Positions 12,931 to 20,277 are shown, numbered from the stretch's first letter. The stretch is 25,751 bases of DNA from an uncultured Candidatus Melainabacteria bacterium (GCA_937898445.1 CALEJY010000329.1:1-25751); one strand, 5' to 3'. The notes: generated from the sequence alone by a model not told the origin. Numbers and translations are program-made.

Positions 12931-13948
12931 AAAGTAGATCAGGAATAGATAAATCATTAAAAGTCGTATTTTCATCTATATTTGTTTCCAATAAAGTTAT
13001 TATAAAATTAATATATTTATATATTTTTTTAGCTTCTAAAGTACCTGCAAATCCTCTAAATTCTATAGTATCTTTATTAGTTAAATTTATCATTCTGCGT
13101 CTGCCAAATGAATCTGAATTAAATATTATCTCATTAGCTATATGGGAATTAATTTTTTTATTTTCATATGTATAAAAGTTTGCATATTCAGATTTTCTTC
13201 CACAGAAATTTATTACATCTTCTTTATTATTTTCTAAAAACATTATTATTTGTGGAAGTTTTTTCGCTACCTCATCTGTTTTAGAAACATGAATATGAAG
13301 TCCACAGTTACTTGTTGCAACCATATATTGCTTTAAGTCTGATGTTATTTTTTCTACTATATGGTTATTTCTCATAAACTCGTAGCTTAAAGGGTGAGTG
13401 ATGGTTTCAAATCCATCATCTAAAGAACCATCTCTTTCAAAATAACATATTCGTCTTGTTTCTAAAGAGGTCATATCTACTATACTTGGATGGTCAAAGT
13501 TTTTATATTCAGACTCTATTTCTAATCCAAAATAAATACCATTTGAAGGATTACCGTGGAATTTGTTTGGTAATGAATGTGAGTTATGATAACTACAAAC
13601 AACTCTGCTTTCTATTTCATATTGTGAAGCGCATTTTTTACAAAAACCTTGATATAAATCTTTCTTATATGTTAAGTCTCCACATTCTTTACATTTATGG
13701 AACATATTACCTTTCGCAGCACTATCACAAATCCATCCTGATCTATTATTAATTTTTGTTTTATGAATAGGTGAGTCTTTTTCATAATATTCGTAACGAT
13801 TATGATATATACACCAATAGACTTTATTCATTTTTATAAGTTCTTCTAAACAATCAATACACACAGAAGAGGATAAACCTCTTCTGCTACCTGTACCCTT
13901 TACTATTGTAAATTGTTCTTTCCCGCAACAATCACATTTTTTACTCAC
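12929..13948 (-). CDS. Amidoligase with N-terminal zinc-finger array (339 aa)
   Basis: Amidoligase_2 enzymes are ATP-dependent carboxylate-amine ligases of the glutamine-synthetase-like fold, thought to modify peptides or make amide-linked metabolites. The core starts at about 135: GIYFGLEIESE (E143/E145), ERDGSLDDGFETITHPLS (171-188), NCGLHIHVSK (214-223) and a C-terminal NKDTIEFRGFAGTLEAKK. In front are CxxC pairs at 5/8, 30/33, 86/89 and 103/106 plus C46 and C74, likely two or three zinc knuckles for substrate or partner binding. It starts with GTG (GGAGGAGTTAAC upstream). It is a tandem paralogue of the next gene, 11 bases away, and lies in the same operon with a terminator after it. Confidence 0.85.
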   Translation of the reverse strand: MSKKCDCCGKEQFTIVKGTGSRRGLSSSVCIDCLEELIKMNKVYWCIYHNRYEYYEKDSPIHKTKINNRSGWICDSAAKGNMFHKCKECGDLTYKKDLYQGFCKKCASQYEIESRVVCSYHNSHSLPNKFHGNPSNGIYFGLEIESEYKNFDHPSIVDMTSLETRRICYFERDGSLDDGFETITHPLSYEFMRNNHIVEKITSDLKQYMVATSNCGLHIHVSKTDEVAKKLPQIIMFLENNKEDVINFCGRKSEYANFYTYENKKINSHIANEIIFNSDSFGRRRMINLTNKDTIEFRGFAGTLEAKKIYKYINFIITLLETNIDENTTFNDLSIPDLL

Positions 13949-13959
13949 GTTAACTCCTC

Positions 13960-15012
13960 CTAAAATACTAAGTTTTCTTTAAATAAATTAAATCCACTAA
14001 CTTTTTCTAAATCTTTAAAAGTTGGTTTATCTGATGTATCGAATAATTCTGTAATGTTTTCTATTAAAGCTAATATAAATTCGATATATCCATAAACTCT
14101 TTTAGCATTTAAAGTACCTGCAAAACATCTAAATTCTATTGTATGTTCGTTAGTAAGGTTTATACACATATGTCGTCTCCCTTGAGGTCTTAAACAAATT
14201 CTTTCAGCTTCATAAGCAGTTAATAAGTCCTCATCTGTATAGAAGTCGCACCATTCATGGAATGAATCATAAGTTCTTCTTGAGAATTTAATTATTTCAT
14301 CTTTATTACTTTCTAGGAAGGCTAATATTAATGGCATTTTTTTCGCTACTTCATCTGTTTTAGAAACATGAATATGAAGTCCACATCTTTCAGAAGCCCA
14401 CATTTCGTTATCACTTAATGTACCTACTATATCTTCTACTACATGGTTATTTCTTATAAACTCATAACTCATAGGATATGTGATAGTTTCAAATCCATCA
14501 TCTAAAGAACCATCTTCTTCAAAATATACTATATTTGAACCTACAACATCTCTTACTGATGAGGCAATGTAATTTCTATCTAAATCACAATCATATTCTC
14601 TTTCAGACTCTATTTCTAATCCAAAATAAATACCATTTGAAGGATTACCGTGGAAATATAGGTCTTGACCATGATGATAGTGGTAATGTTTAATTACTTT
14701 TCTTTCTTCATAACAATTACTACATAAGTAATTATCTCCCATTGTATATCCGTCTCCTCTTCTCATCGGACTTCCACAGTCATCACAAATTATATAATAT
14801 TCATCAAAAGCTTCTTGACACATTTCTCTTTCATTACCATAAACATCTGTAAATTGAACTCTATTTTCTACTGGCTCATAATCTCTATGTTCTTCGCAAT
14901 AGAAATATTTTTTATCTAAACATTCTACACAGAACCATTCCCCATTAAGTTTTACCATTTCATATCTATTTTCTTCTTTCCCACAAACTGAACATATCAT
15001 TGTATTTTCCAT
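13960..15012 (-). CDS. Amidoligase with N-terminal zinc-finger array (350 aa)
   Basis: This is the first gene of the amidoligase pair. The ligase core has GIYFGLEIESE (128-138), EEDGSLDDGFETITYPMS (165-182), CGLHIHVSK (210-218) and NEHTIEFRCFAGTLNAKR near the end, so the metal/ATP-binding Glu pair and the His motif are intact. N-terminal CxxC pairs at 7/10, 28/31, 76/79 and 97/100 form zinc knuckles. The two proteins share long exact stretches in the core but differ in the fingers and in the loop after GLEIESE, suggesting different substrates. The promoter is at 15045 and the ribosome binding site is GGGAGAGGATAAT. The class II amidotransferase at 23337 is a plausible functional partner (inference). 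Confidence 0.85.
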   Translation of the reverse strand: MENTMICSVCGKEENRYEMVKLNGEWFCVECLDKKYFYCEEHRDYEPVENRVQFTDVYGNEREMCQEAFDEYYIICDDCGSPMRRGDGYTMGDNYLCSNCYEERKVIKHYHYHHGQDLYFHGNPSNGIYFGLEIESEREYDCDLDRNYIASSVRDVVGSNIVYFEEDGSLDDGFETITYPMSYEFIRNNHVVEDIVGTLSDNEMWASERCGLHIHVSKTDEVAKKMPLILAFLESNKDEIIKFSRRTYDSFHEWCDFYTDEDLLTAYEAERICLRPQGRRHMCINLTNEHTIEFRCFAGTLNAKRVYGYIEFILALIENITELFDTSDKPTFKDLEKVSGFNLFKENLVF

Positions 15013-15044
15013 ATTATCCTCTCCCTTTTCTTTATTATATTTAT

Positions 15045-15073
15045 ATTATACCACATTATCAAAGTGTTGTCAA
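15045..15073 (-). promoter_or_regulatory. Dispersed-family promoter for the amidoligase operon
   Basis: The -35 TTGACA is at 15068-15073, the -10 TATAAT at 15045-15050 and the spacer is 17 bp with core CACTTTGATAATGTG. From the GGGAGAG ribosome binding site through the -35 it matches the left-edge promoter at 1-55. Confidence 0.87.
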
Positions 15074-15089
15074 GTGTTATTGTAAAATT

Positions 15090-15461
15090 TTATTCTTTTA
15101 ATATGTCTATATCAACAGGTAGAAACATATTATTTGTATTAAAATAATGTTTATAAAAACAACAAACACCTCCGTTTTCGTTTGTTATTCTTTTGTCATT
15201 TTTATATCTCTTTATTTCTTCTGCTTTTTCTTTAAACTTATCAGAACATATTTTTAAGTCGTCTGTCGTTCTATCTTTGATTACATAAGTGTTATAATTT
15301 ATTTGTTGCATTTTTATTAGTCCTAAGCTTTCCCCTATATAATCTCTAAATAGATTTTCTAAAGTATTTGTTGCTTCGCCAAATAATCCATAATTATATT
15401 CCCATTCTTTTACAAGAATATCATTCCCTAATTGTGTTGCGCCATATAAAATAATTATCAT
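15090..15461 (-). CDS. YIGE/NDxRI-family paralogue (123 aa)
   Basis: This clear member of the five-gene family has N-terminal MIIILYGATQLGNDILVKEW, LENLFRDYIGESLGLIKMQQ at about 39-58, YNTYVIKDRTTDD, an acid/lysine helix ending in EIKRYKNDKRI and a C-terminal hydrophobic strand (NMFLPVDIDILKE). It is most similar to the neighbour at 15516: both have the motif EATQ/GATQ and IKM after YIGE. The ribosome binding site AAGGAGGATAGCTAA is good. Its promoter is a damaged family copy. Function unknown; soluble, mixed alpha/beta. Confidence 0.68.
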   Translation of the reverse strand: MIIILYGATQLGNDILVKEWEYNYGLFGEATNTLENLFRDYIGESLGLIKMQQINYNTYVIKDRTTDDLKICSDKFKEKAEEIKRYKNDKRITNENGGVCCFYKHYFNTNNMFLPVDIDILKE

Positions 15462-15483
15462 TTAGCTATCCTCCTTTATATAT

Positions 15484-15512
15484 TAAATATTATATTATCA
15501 AAGTGTTGTCAA
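15484..15512 (-). promoter_or_regulatory. Damaged dispersed-family promoter
   Basis: The -35 TTGACA (15507-15512) and the start of the spacer (CACTTTGATAAT) are intact, but the GTGG before the -10 is missing. The base hexamer at 17 bp is TATTTA, and TAATAT sits at 14 bp. A deletion in a family promoter is likely, with reduced activity. Confidence 0.55.
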
Positions 15513-15515
15513 GAA

Positions 15516-15875
15516 TTATTTTAAAGTGAATTCAACAGGTAATATTAGTCCTTCTTTTAAATAATATCTAAAACGTAAATTTCTTTCGAATTTATTATTT
15601 ATTCTTTTATCATTTTTATAATTGAATATTTCTTTTATATTTTTTTTGAATTCATTAGAATAAATACATATATCTTTTTCTTTCTTACCTTCAATTATAT
15701 AAGTATCGTCATTTACTTTTCGCATTTTTATTAAGCTTATATTTTCCCCTATATAATTTTTATATAATTCTTCAATTTTTTTATTCGTATCATAATTCAA
15801 TAGATAGTCATAATTCCATTCTTTTATAATTAAGCCAATTTCGTATTGTGTTGCTTCATGTATTACTATTATCAT
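15516..15875 (-). CDS. YIGE/NDxRI-family paralogue (119 aa)
   Basis: It has the family plan MIIVIHEATQYEIGLIIKEW, IEELYKNYIGENISLIKMRK, DTYIIEGKKEK, KEIFNYKNDKRI and a final strand (YLKEGLILPVEFTLK). It is closest to the 123-aa gene downstream. An in-frame ATG 18 codons upstream exists, but that extension is promoter sequence and the ribosome binding site GGAGGGAACGC is right before ATG 15875. It is a single-gene unit with a perfect family promoter at 15912. The function is unknown. Confidence 0.68.
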   Translation of the reverse strand: MIIVIHEATQYEIGLIIKEWNYDYLLNYDTNKKIEELYKNYIGENISLIKMRKVNDDTYIIEGKKEKDICIYSNEFKKNIKEIFNYKNDKRINNKFERNLRFRYYLKEGLILPVEFTLK

Positions 15876-15911
15876 GCGTTCCCTCCTCTCCTTTTTTCTT
15901 ATTATACTTAT

Positions 15912-15940
15912 ATTATACCACATTATCAAAGTGTTGTCAA
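15912..15940 (-). promoter_or_regulatory. Dispersed-family promoter
   Basis: The -35 TTGACA is at 15935-15940, the -10 TATAAT at 15912-15917 and the spacer is 17 bp with core CACTTTGATAATGTG. It serves the 119-aa paralogue. Confidence 0.85.
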
Positions 15941-15955
15941 GAATTATTTTTTAAT

Positions 15956-15981
15956 ATATAGAGGAAATAAATCCTCTATAT
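15956..15981 (-). other. Stem-loop in a gene-less remnant
   Basis: TATAGAGGA/TCCTCTATA form a 9-10 bp stem around a 6-base loop, without a T run on either strand. It lies between a truncated promoter (16024) and the promoter at 15912, where no gene fits. It may be the tail of a lost transcription unit; similar GAGGA/TCCTC hairpins follow genes at 21963 and 19561. Confidence 0.45.
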
Positions 15982-16023
15982 TAATAGATATTCCTGATCT
16001 CCTGTGTTATATCTTATTAATGT

Positions 16024-16029
16024 TGTCAA
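16024..16029 (-). promoter_or_regulatory. Orphan -35 element (relic promoter)
   Basis: TTGACAACATTAATAAGATA begins like a family promoter and directly follows a TAG stop, but TATAAC occurs only 12 bp after the -35. No gene lies between here and 15941. I read it as a decayed or deleted unit. Confidence 0.4.
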
Positions 16030-16497
16030 CTATTTTTTATTCTTTTTTTCACAGTCGCATTTAAGATTATTTTTTATAGCATTATTAAATCGAGTTATCT
16101 TTTTTGTTTCTCCGCAGCTATGTTGTAAAATACAGGGTTTCATATATCCTTTAAAATCAATTATCTTCCAATTATCATCATATTTATTTTTTAATTCTTC
16201 ACTTGCTCTTTCAAGTCTTTTATCATATTTGTTTTGTTCTTCTTCGGATTTACTTTTTTCTTTTAATTTAAGAAGTTCATTTTTTTTATCTTTACATATA
16301 TGATTAACAAAAGAAAAAGTAGATATAAATTTAATATTTCTTCTGAATGTATATTCTTTACATTTAGGACATCTAAACCAAGCATAATAATCTTGATTAT
16401 ATTTAACCTCGCTAGGTTTTAAATCATTTAATTCATTATCCCACCATATAGCCATTGAGGGATAAACTCCCTCAAAACTATTTGAATATTCTATCAT
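16030..16497 (-). CDS. Zinc-ribbon (DUF4379-like) protein with internal coiled coil (155 aa)
   Basis: The N-terminus, YPSMAIWWDNELNDLKPSEV then FRCPKCKEYTFRR, matches the treble-clef 'probable zinc-ribbon' repeat (DUF4379 type), which pairs a Trp-containing segment with a CPxCxxxW/Y core. C43-x2-C46 with C68, and C122, C128, C147 and C149, would bind one or two zincs. Between them, residues 70-105 (NELLKLKEKSKSEEEQNKYD) form a charged coiled coil that splits the usual repeat. These domains are frequent in nuclease-associated and mobile-element proteins. The ribosome binding site is CGAGGTGATAAT and the promoter is at 16515. Its TAG stop adjoins another TTGACA. Confidence 0.65.
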   Translation of the reverse strand: MIEYSNSFEGVYPSMAIWWDNELNDLKPSEVKYNQDYYAWFRCPKCKEYTFRRNIKFISTFSFVNHICKDKKNELLKLKEKSKSEEEQNKYDKRLERASEELKNKYDDNWKIIDFKGYMKPCILQHSCGETKKITRFNNAIKNNLKCDCEKKNKK

Positions 16498-16514
16498 ATT
16501 ATCACCTCGTAACT

Positions 16515-16543
16515 ATAATACCACATAATTACAATGTTGTCAA
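16515..16543 (-). promoter_or_regulatory. Dispersed-family promoter for the zinc-ribbon gene
   Basis: The -35 TTGACA is at 16538-16543, the -10 TATTAT at 16515-16520 and the spacer is 17 bp with ACATTGTAATTATGT, which has symmetric ACAT/ATGT arms. It is one base away from the recombinase stop codon. Confidence 0.78.
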
Positions 16544-16544
16544 G

Positions 16545-17483
16545 CTATATGGCATCAAATAAAGGATTAGAGTTAGATAATTCTTTAAGCTTATCTTTAT
16601 CACTATTAAAGTAATGATTAAGTGTAGTAGCACTACTAGAGTGTCCCAGTTCCTTTCTAACGACATCTAGGTTGTCACTTGAATTATTTATCATAGTAGA
16701 TGAATGACAGGCTCTAAGTGCGTGTGTATTAATTTTTTCTAACCCTGCTTCAACAGATATCTTATTTATTGTTCTTAAAATATCTCTTGAAGTCATTTTT
16801 CTACCTGTTTTAGATAAAAACAATATATCTCCATCTTTTGAAGTTGGTCTATAATTATTTATATAATAATTTAAGTCCTCTAATATTTTATTATTAAGAT
16901 AAACCATTCTAGTTTTAGAAAACTTAACCCCCCCTTCTTCTGACCATCTAGTTAACATCGTTTCTCCTGTAACTAAATTAACATCTTGTATTCTTAAATA
17001 TTCTAATTCAGAACATCTTAATCCATTAGATAATAATATGGCTATCATTAAATGATTTCTGAAAGATAGTTTATTATCTGCTTTATGACTATTAGTGTAT
17101 TTTAATAGAGCGATAGCTTCCTCCTGATCCACTATCCTTTTATCTTTTCTATTACCATTACTTCTAGGTATTGTTCTAGCAGTATTAGTAGTACAATATA
17201 ATTCACCTATCATATAAGTATATAATCTGCTTAAAACGGCTATTCTTTTATTTATAGTAGAAGATTTAAGTCCATCTTTCTCCAACTTCGACAACCATTT
17301 TATAGAGTATTCACTACTTCTTATTTTAGCTATATTTTCAAAAGTAGCCTTCTCCATATCTCCATCAAACATAAAATTAACCATTTCTTTTAATATACTT
17401 CTATAAGAAGATACAGTTAACCTTTGATTAGCACCTTGAATTTCAGTAAGATATTCTAAAAACAAATTTAAATCCTTATTCAA
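16545..17483 (-). CDS. Tyrosine recombinase / integrase (XerC/D-like), complete active site
   Basis: This is a site-specific recombinase for integration, dimer resolution or inversion. Numbered from TTG 17483 (312 aa): the SAM-like arm-binding domain is at about 1-105; catalytic R156 lies in SNGLRCSELEYL, H254-R257 in THALRACHSS, H281 in ELGHSS and Y291 in LNHYFNSD. All core residues are present. A GTG at 17492 is in frame but lies 1 base from GGAGG; TTG 17483 has a 9-base spacing and starts just past the upstream stop, so it is preferred. It is last in the operon from the promoter at 18239. No att or dif site was recognised nearby. Confidence 0.9.
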   Translation of the reverse strand: MNKDLNLFLEYLTEIQGANQRLTVSSYRSILKEMVNFMFDGDMEKATFENIAKIRSSEYSIKWLSKLEKDGLKSSTINKRIAVLSRLYTYMIGELYCTTNTARTIPRSNGNRKDKRIVDQEEAIALLKYTNSHKADNKLSFRNHLMIAILLSNGLRCSELEYLRIQDVNLVTGETMLTRWSEEGGVKFSKTRMVYLNNKILEDLNYYINNYRPTSKDGDILFLSKTGRKMTSRDILRTINKISVEAGLEKINTHALRACHSSTMINNSSDNLDVVRKELGHSSSATTLNHYFNSDKDKLKELSNSNPLFDAI

Positions 17484-17484
17484 T

Positions 17485-17850
17485 TTAATCACCCTCCTCT
17501 GTTATTTTAATATATATTATTGCACTATCAGTAAACATATGATATTTAAAAAAATCTCGGATATCTTTATTGCGATTTAATCTATCATCATTTTTATATC
17601 GACTTAGTTCTATTAAATTTTCTTTAAAATTATATATATATTTGTGTATCTCTGAGATATTTTTAATATCTTTAAAATTATAATTTTTTCTGCTATCTTT
17701 TACAACTTCTATAGGTTTAATTTTCCTATATACTCTTCATATAAAGATTTTAAAAAGTCATCTTGAAGAGAAGATATTGCTCTATTAAAGTCCCATATAT
17801 CCATATAAAGTTTTTCATGTGAATTAGTTATAGAATGAACAACTATAAAC
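17485..17850 (-). pseudogene. Frameshifted YIGE/NDxRI-family paralogue
   Basis: From ATG 17850 (ribosome binding site GGGGGGATTAT) the frame reads MFIVVHSITNSHEKLYMDIW, then LYEEYIG and closes after KLNL at codon 47. One base over, the family sequence resumes (KIKPIEVV, FKENLIELSRYKNDDRLN) and runs to TAA 17485. Restoring one A in the AAAA run right after YIG rejoins both halves, so a single-base deletion, a programmed slip or a sequencing error is the cause. The end of the frame contains the ribosome binding site for the recombinase, so translation of the downstream gene may have depended on it. Operon partners are the 113-aa paralogue upstream and the recombinase downstream. Confidence 0.75.
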
Positions 17851-17863
17851 ATATAATCCCCCC

Positions 17864-18205
17864 TTATCCTCTTTCTACAAATATTATTATTTTATTTCTT
17901 CTTACATATGAAAAAAACCAATCAAATATACCTAATCTTCTATCATTAGTATAATAACTTAATTCTAAAAGGTGTTCGTTAAAATCTTTTGTATATTCAA
18001 GTAGGCTTTTCATATCTTTATTTTTGATATAATAACCATCGAAGCCGTCTCGTTCAAACTCTATAATATTTAATTCTCCTATATATTCTTTATACATTTT
18101 TTCTAGTTGTTCTTCACCCCAATAATTAAGTGGATTACTTAGCTCTACTGACCAAATAAAAGGTTTTTCATCTCTTAAATCTATACTATCTATAATTAAG
18201 AACAT
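17864..18205 (-). CDS. YIGE/NDxRI-family paralogue (113 aa)
   Basis: This is the fifth family member and the closest relative of the frameshifted copy next to it: MFLIIDSIDLRDEKPFIWSV, LEKMYKEYIGELNIIEFERD, GYYIKNKDMKSL, NEHLLELSYYTNDRRLG and a final strand NKIIIFVERG. The start has GAGGAGTTGGTAAT. It is first in the operon whose last gene is the integrase. Three of the five copies are single or adjacent units, so the family seems to duplicate together with its promoter. No function can be assigned. Confidence 0.66.
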   Translation of the reverse strand: MFLIIDSIDLRDEKPFIWSVELSNPLNYWGEEQLEKMYKEYIGELNIIEFERDGFDGYYIKNKDMKSLLEYTKDFNEHLLELSYYTNDRRLGIFDWFFSYVRRNKIIIFVERG

Positions 18206-18238
18206 ATTACCAACTCCTCTATTTTTTATTATATTTAT

Positions 18239-18267
18239 ATTATAGCATATTACAATAATGTTGTCAA
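18239..18267 (-). promoter_or_regulatory. Dispersed-family promoter for the paralogue-integrase operon
   Basis: The -35 TTGACA is at 18262-18267, the -10 TATAAT at 18239-18244 and the spacer is 17 bp with core CATTATTGTAATATG. The upstream AATAATAG matches that of the promoter at 21925. Confidence 0.85.
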
Positions 18268-18300
18268 CTATTATTTTTATCTTTTTATATTTTTTTAATG

Positions 18301-18327
18301 AAAAAAACCTAGCATTAAATCGCTAGG
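18301..18327 (-). terminator. Rho-independent terminator
   Basis: CCTAGC/GCTAGG stem with an 8-base loop followed by seven T residues on the minus strand. It ends the three-gene operon of the membrane-anchored 122-aa protein. Confidence 0.85.
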
Positions 18328-18351
18328 CTTTCTCATAGTAAACTATATTAA

Positions 18352-18720
18352 TTATCCTCTTAATATAACATCAAATAAATCTGTTAGAGGTTTATCATCT
18401 AAATTTAATTTAGTTGTTTCTTTGAATAAAGGTATAAATTGTTCTAATATAGACTCCTTACTATCTTTATCTTCCATAGAATATTCTATATTAGATAAAC
18501 CATCAATTAATACAACTGTATTTACTCCGTCTATTTCGTCATATTCATCATAACATCTATCTATAGCTTCTCTGAAATCTTTTTTAAAATCTTTTGATTG
18601 AAATTCTTGGACCGCAGCTACTCTTTCAGTCTCTTCTGTTTCCTTTACTATTACAATTCCCAATATACACATTGAAATTACTGAAATTATTCCTGCTATT
18701 GCTAAAGTTTTATTCCACAT
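18352..18720 (-). CDS. 122-aa membrane-anchored small protein
   Basis: Residues 3-25 (NKTLAIAGIISVISMCILGI) form a signal-anchor-like helix at the extreme N-terminus, with few positive charges in front. The rest is an acidic, soluble domain (KDFREAIDRCYDEYDEIDG, then NTVVLIDGLSNIEYSME) of unknown fold. A lipoprotein is not indicated because the Cys lies within the helix without a proper lipobox end. The ribosome binding site is AAAGGAGTTGGTTGT. It is third in the operon from the promoter at 19515 and is followed by a terminator. Confidence 0.6.
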   Translation of the reverse strand: MWNKTLAIAGIISVISMCILGIVIVKETEETERVAAVQEFQSKDFKKDFREAIDRCYDEYDEIDGVNTVVLIDGLSNIEYSMEDKDSKESILEQFIPLFKETTKLNLDDKPLTDLFDVILRG

Positions 18721-18765
18721 ACAACCAACTCCTTTATAAATATCATTAGTATTTTAAACTATCTT

Positions 18766-19110
18766 TTAATCTTCTAACATAAAGTTTATTTCTGATATCG
18801 CCCATTCATAACCAAACCATGCCATTCTATTTGTATCTAATTCTGATAATCCTGATCCCTCTTGTATAGACTCGTTTAATATCTCTAATATTTCATCCAT
18901 ATATTTTGTAAAGAATTTCTTCGTATCAGTACAATATATAAGACTTGTTACAATTCCACTAGAACAACCATACATTAAAACATCTTGGATATATAACTTA
19001 ACTTCTTCTTCTCCTTCACTTCTTACTTTATTAAGCAGTTCTCTAGCAACTCCTTTCAATAAAGCATTATCAGTAGTCCCTAATATTTTATTTAATTTTT
19101 CTTTTAACAT
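18766..19110 (-). CDS. 114-aa phage-type protein, possibly DUF7222-like
   Basis: The protein is helical, with LYIQDVLMYGCSSGIVTSLI at about 39-58, YCTDTKKFFTKYMDEILEIL at 59-78 and a C-terminal WFGYEWAISEINFML. From memory this 'YGCxSGxVxxLIYYTDT...F' arrangement with an aromatic C-terminus recurs in small phage proteins of unknown role (DUF7222-like); this is a memory-based match and not verified. The ribosome binding site AAAGGGG is a little far (10 bases). It is the middle gene of a three-gene operon with the 109-aa and 122-aa proteins. Confidence 0.55.
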   Translation of the reverse strand: MLKEKLNKILGTTDNALLKGVARELLNKVRSEGEEEVKLYIQDVLMYGCSSGIVTSLIYCTDTKKFFTKYMDEILEILNESIQEGSGLSELDTNRMAWFGYEWAISEINFMLED

Positions 19111-19150
19111 ACTCTTAAAACCCCTTTCTTAAAATTATATTTAATACAAC

Positions 19151-19480
19151 CTAATACTCTATATAGTTAGGATTTATTTCTCTTTGTATTTCTTGTAACA
19201 TCCTAACTAAAGTATCTCTGTTTATCCTTTTAGCATTTTCTATATAACATAAAGTCTTATTTATACATTTAGTTCCATTTAAACAAGCTTCTTCTAAATT
19301 TCTTATACTATCCCATGCTATATCCCTTTCATATTCAACTGTTTTTGTGTCTCTTTCTGCTTTCTTTATAGGTTCTTCGACTGCTTCTCTTACATCTAAA
19401 CCTAAATTATTTTCTATATAATCAAGGATACTTTCTTCGCCTCTAAGAACAACTAACTCGTTATTAACAAACATATTCAT
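19151..19480 (-). CDS. 109-aa acidic helical protein
   Basis: This unrecognised protein starts with a short beta-like segment (MNMFVNNELVVLRGEESI). A long helix follows that looks coiled-coil (AVEEPIKKAERDTKTVEYER), then LEEACLNGTKCINKTLCYIE with three cysteines and a final NRDTLVRMLQEIQREI helix. It heads the operon from the promoter at 19515, with a GGGGGG ribosome binding site 8 bases from the ATG. There is no catalytic or DNA-binding motif. Confidence 0.55.
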   Translation of the reverse strand: MNMFVNNELVVLRGEESILDYIENNLGLDVREAVEEPIKKAERDTKTVEYERDIAWDSIRNLEEACLNGTKCINKTLCYIENAKRINRDTLVRMLQEIQREINPNYIEY

Positions 19481-19514
19481 CTTACCAACCCCCCCTTATT
19501 TTTATTATACTTAT

Positions 19515-19543
19515 ATTATAGCATAAACTAATAATGTTGTCAA
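19515..19543 (-). promoter_or_regulatory. Dispersed-family promoter
   Basis: The -35 TTGACA is at 19538-19543, the -10 TATAAT at 19515-19520 and the spacer is 17 bp (ACATTATTAGTTTATGC). It serves the 109/114/122-aa operon. Confidence 0.84.
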
Positions 19544-19560
19544 GTAATATTTCGATAAAC

Positions 19561-19582
19561 TAGGAAAAAATCCTAGTTATCT
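19561..19582 (-). terminator. Stem-loop after the DnaJ-finger-like gene
   Basis: AACTAGGA/TCCTAGTT is an 8-bp stem around a T-rich loop right after the stop. The following bases (TATCGAA) are not a T run, so termination would be weak. Confidence 0.45.
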
Positions 19583-19897
19583 AACTCCCATACCATTACA
19601 GAACGGACAATCTTCGCCTTGATATATTCCTGTACCTTTACAAGCTTCACAACGTCTTGCCACCCCTAATTGGCTTTCACTTAAATAATAGCTAACTCTT
19701 TTACCTGTTTCAGTATTACAATTATAGTAACTGTATTCATTAGTCCATTTTTCAAGTTCTGCAACATTAGATATAGTTATCCATGTAGGAGACATCCAAA
19801 CACCTTCAGGACTCATTTTAGAAGGTAATAACCCTACTCTTACACTACCTTCTTTTGCTATCATTTTCTTTACATCTGTTTTAGTTACTTTCTTCAT
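19577..19897 (-). CDS. 106-aa protein with a C-terminal DnaJ-type zinc finger
   Basis: The C-terminus carries CEACKGTG (C83, C86) and CPFCNGMG (C97, C100), which is a half DnaJ central-domain zinc centre (two CxxCxGxG repeats instead of four). The N-terminal 75 residues are unrelated to DnaJ, with a Trp-rich stretch (GVWMSPTWITISNVAELEKW). Such half-fingers are common in small phage proteins and in chaperone-like or redox factors. It is cotranscribed with the 106-aa gene upstream from the promoter at 20278. The ribosome binding site AAAGGGGTTGATAAT is good. There is no evidence of a J domain. Confidence 0.65.
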   Translation of the reverse strand: MKKVTKTDVKKMIAKEGSVRVGLLPSKMSPEGVWMSPTWITISNVAELEKWTNEYSYYNCNTETGKRVSYYLSESQLGVARRCEACKGTGIYQGEDCPFCNGMGVR

Positions 19898-19923
19898 ATT
19901 ATCAACCCCTTTTATTAACTTAT

Positions 19924-20244
19924 TTATATTCTATTTTTAAAATAATCATTAGATTTTACTTCTGCTAGTTTTATTTGACAGGCTAATCTCTTAGCTTGTG
20001 TCATTTGTTTCTTAGTCAAACCTTCTCCTTTTTTAACTTGTTCACTAAAAGGAATTATATATCCAAAACCTTTAACTCCGCAGTAGATAAGTGGAGTATT
20101 TGTAATTTTAAAATCAAAGAAATCTAAGTTTATATTTTTAAGACTTTCTATCAGTTCATCTTCTGATTTAAAGAAATCAGTCCACTTATTGCCACCCATG
20201 ATACTCATTCTTTCTAATCTTGTTATCTCTTCATTTATATTCAT
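19924..20244 (-). CDS. 106-aa hypothetical protein
   Basis: A charged helix at the N-terminus (NINEEITRLERMSIMGG), a middle with KITNTPLIYCGVKGFGYIIP that looks like two beta strands, and a basic helix LTKKQMTQAKRLACQIKLAE near the end. No family recognised. It leads a two-gene operon with the DnaJ-finger protein. The start has GAGGAGTTGATAAA. Confidence 0.55.
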   Translation of the reverse strand: MNINEEITRLERMSIMGGNKWTDFFKSEDELIESLKNINLDFFDFKITNTPLIYCGVKGFGYIIPFSEQVKKGEGLTKKQMTQAKRLACQIKLAEVKSNDYFKNRI

Positions 20245-20277
20245 TTTATCAACTCCTCTATTTTTTATTATATTTAT

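Noticed and set aside
13456..13752. Plus-strand frame of 98 codons
   Set aside because: It lies antisense to the zinc-finger part of a well-supported amidoligase.
15846..16303. Plus-strand open frames
   Set aside because: They are mirror frames of minus-strand genes with hydrophobic, low-complexity translations and no ribosome binding sites.
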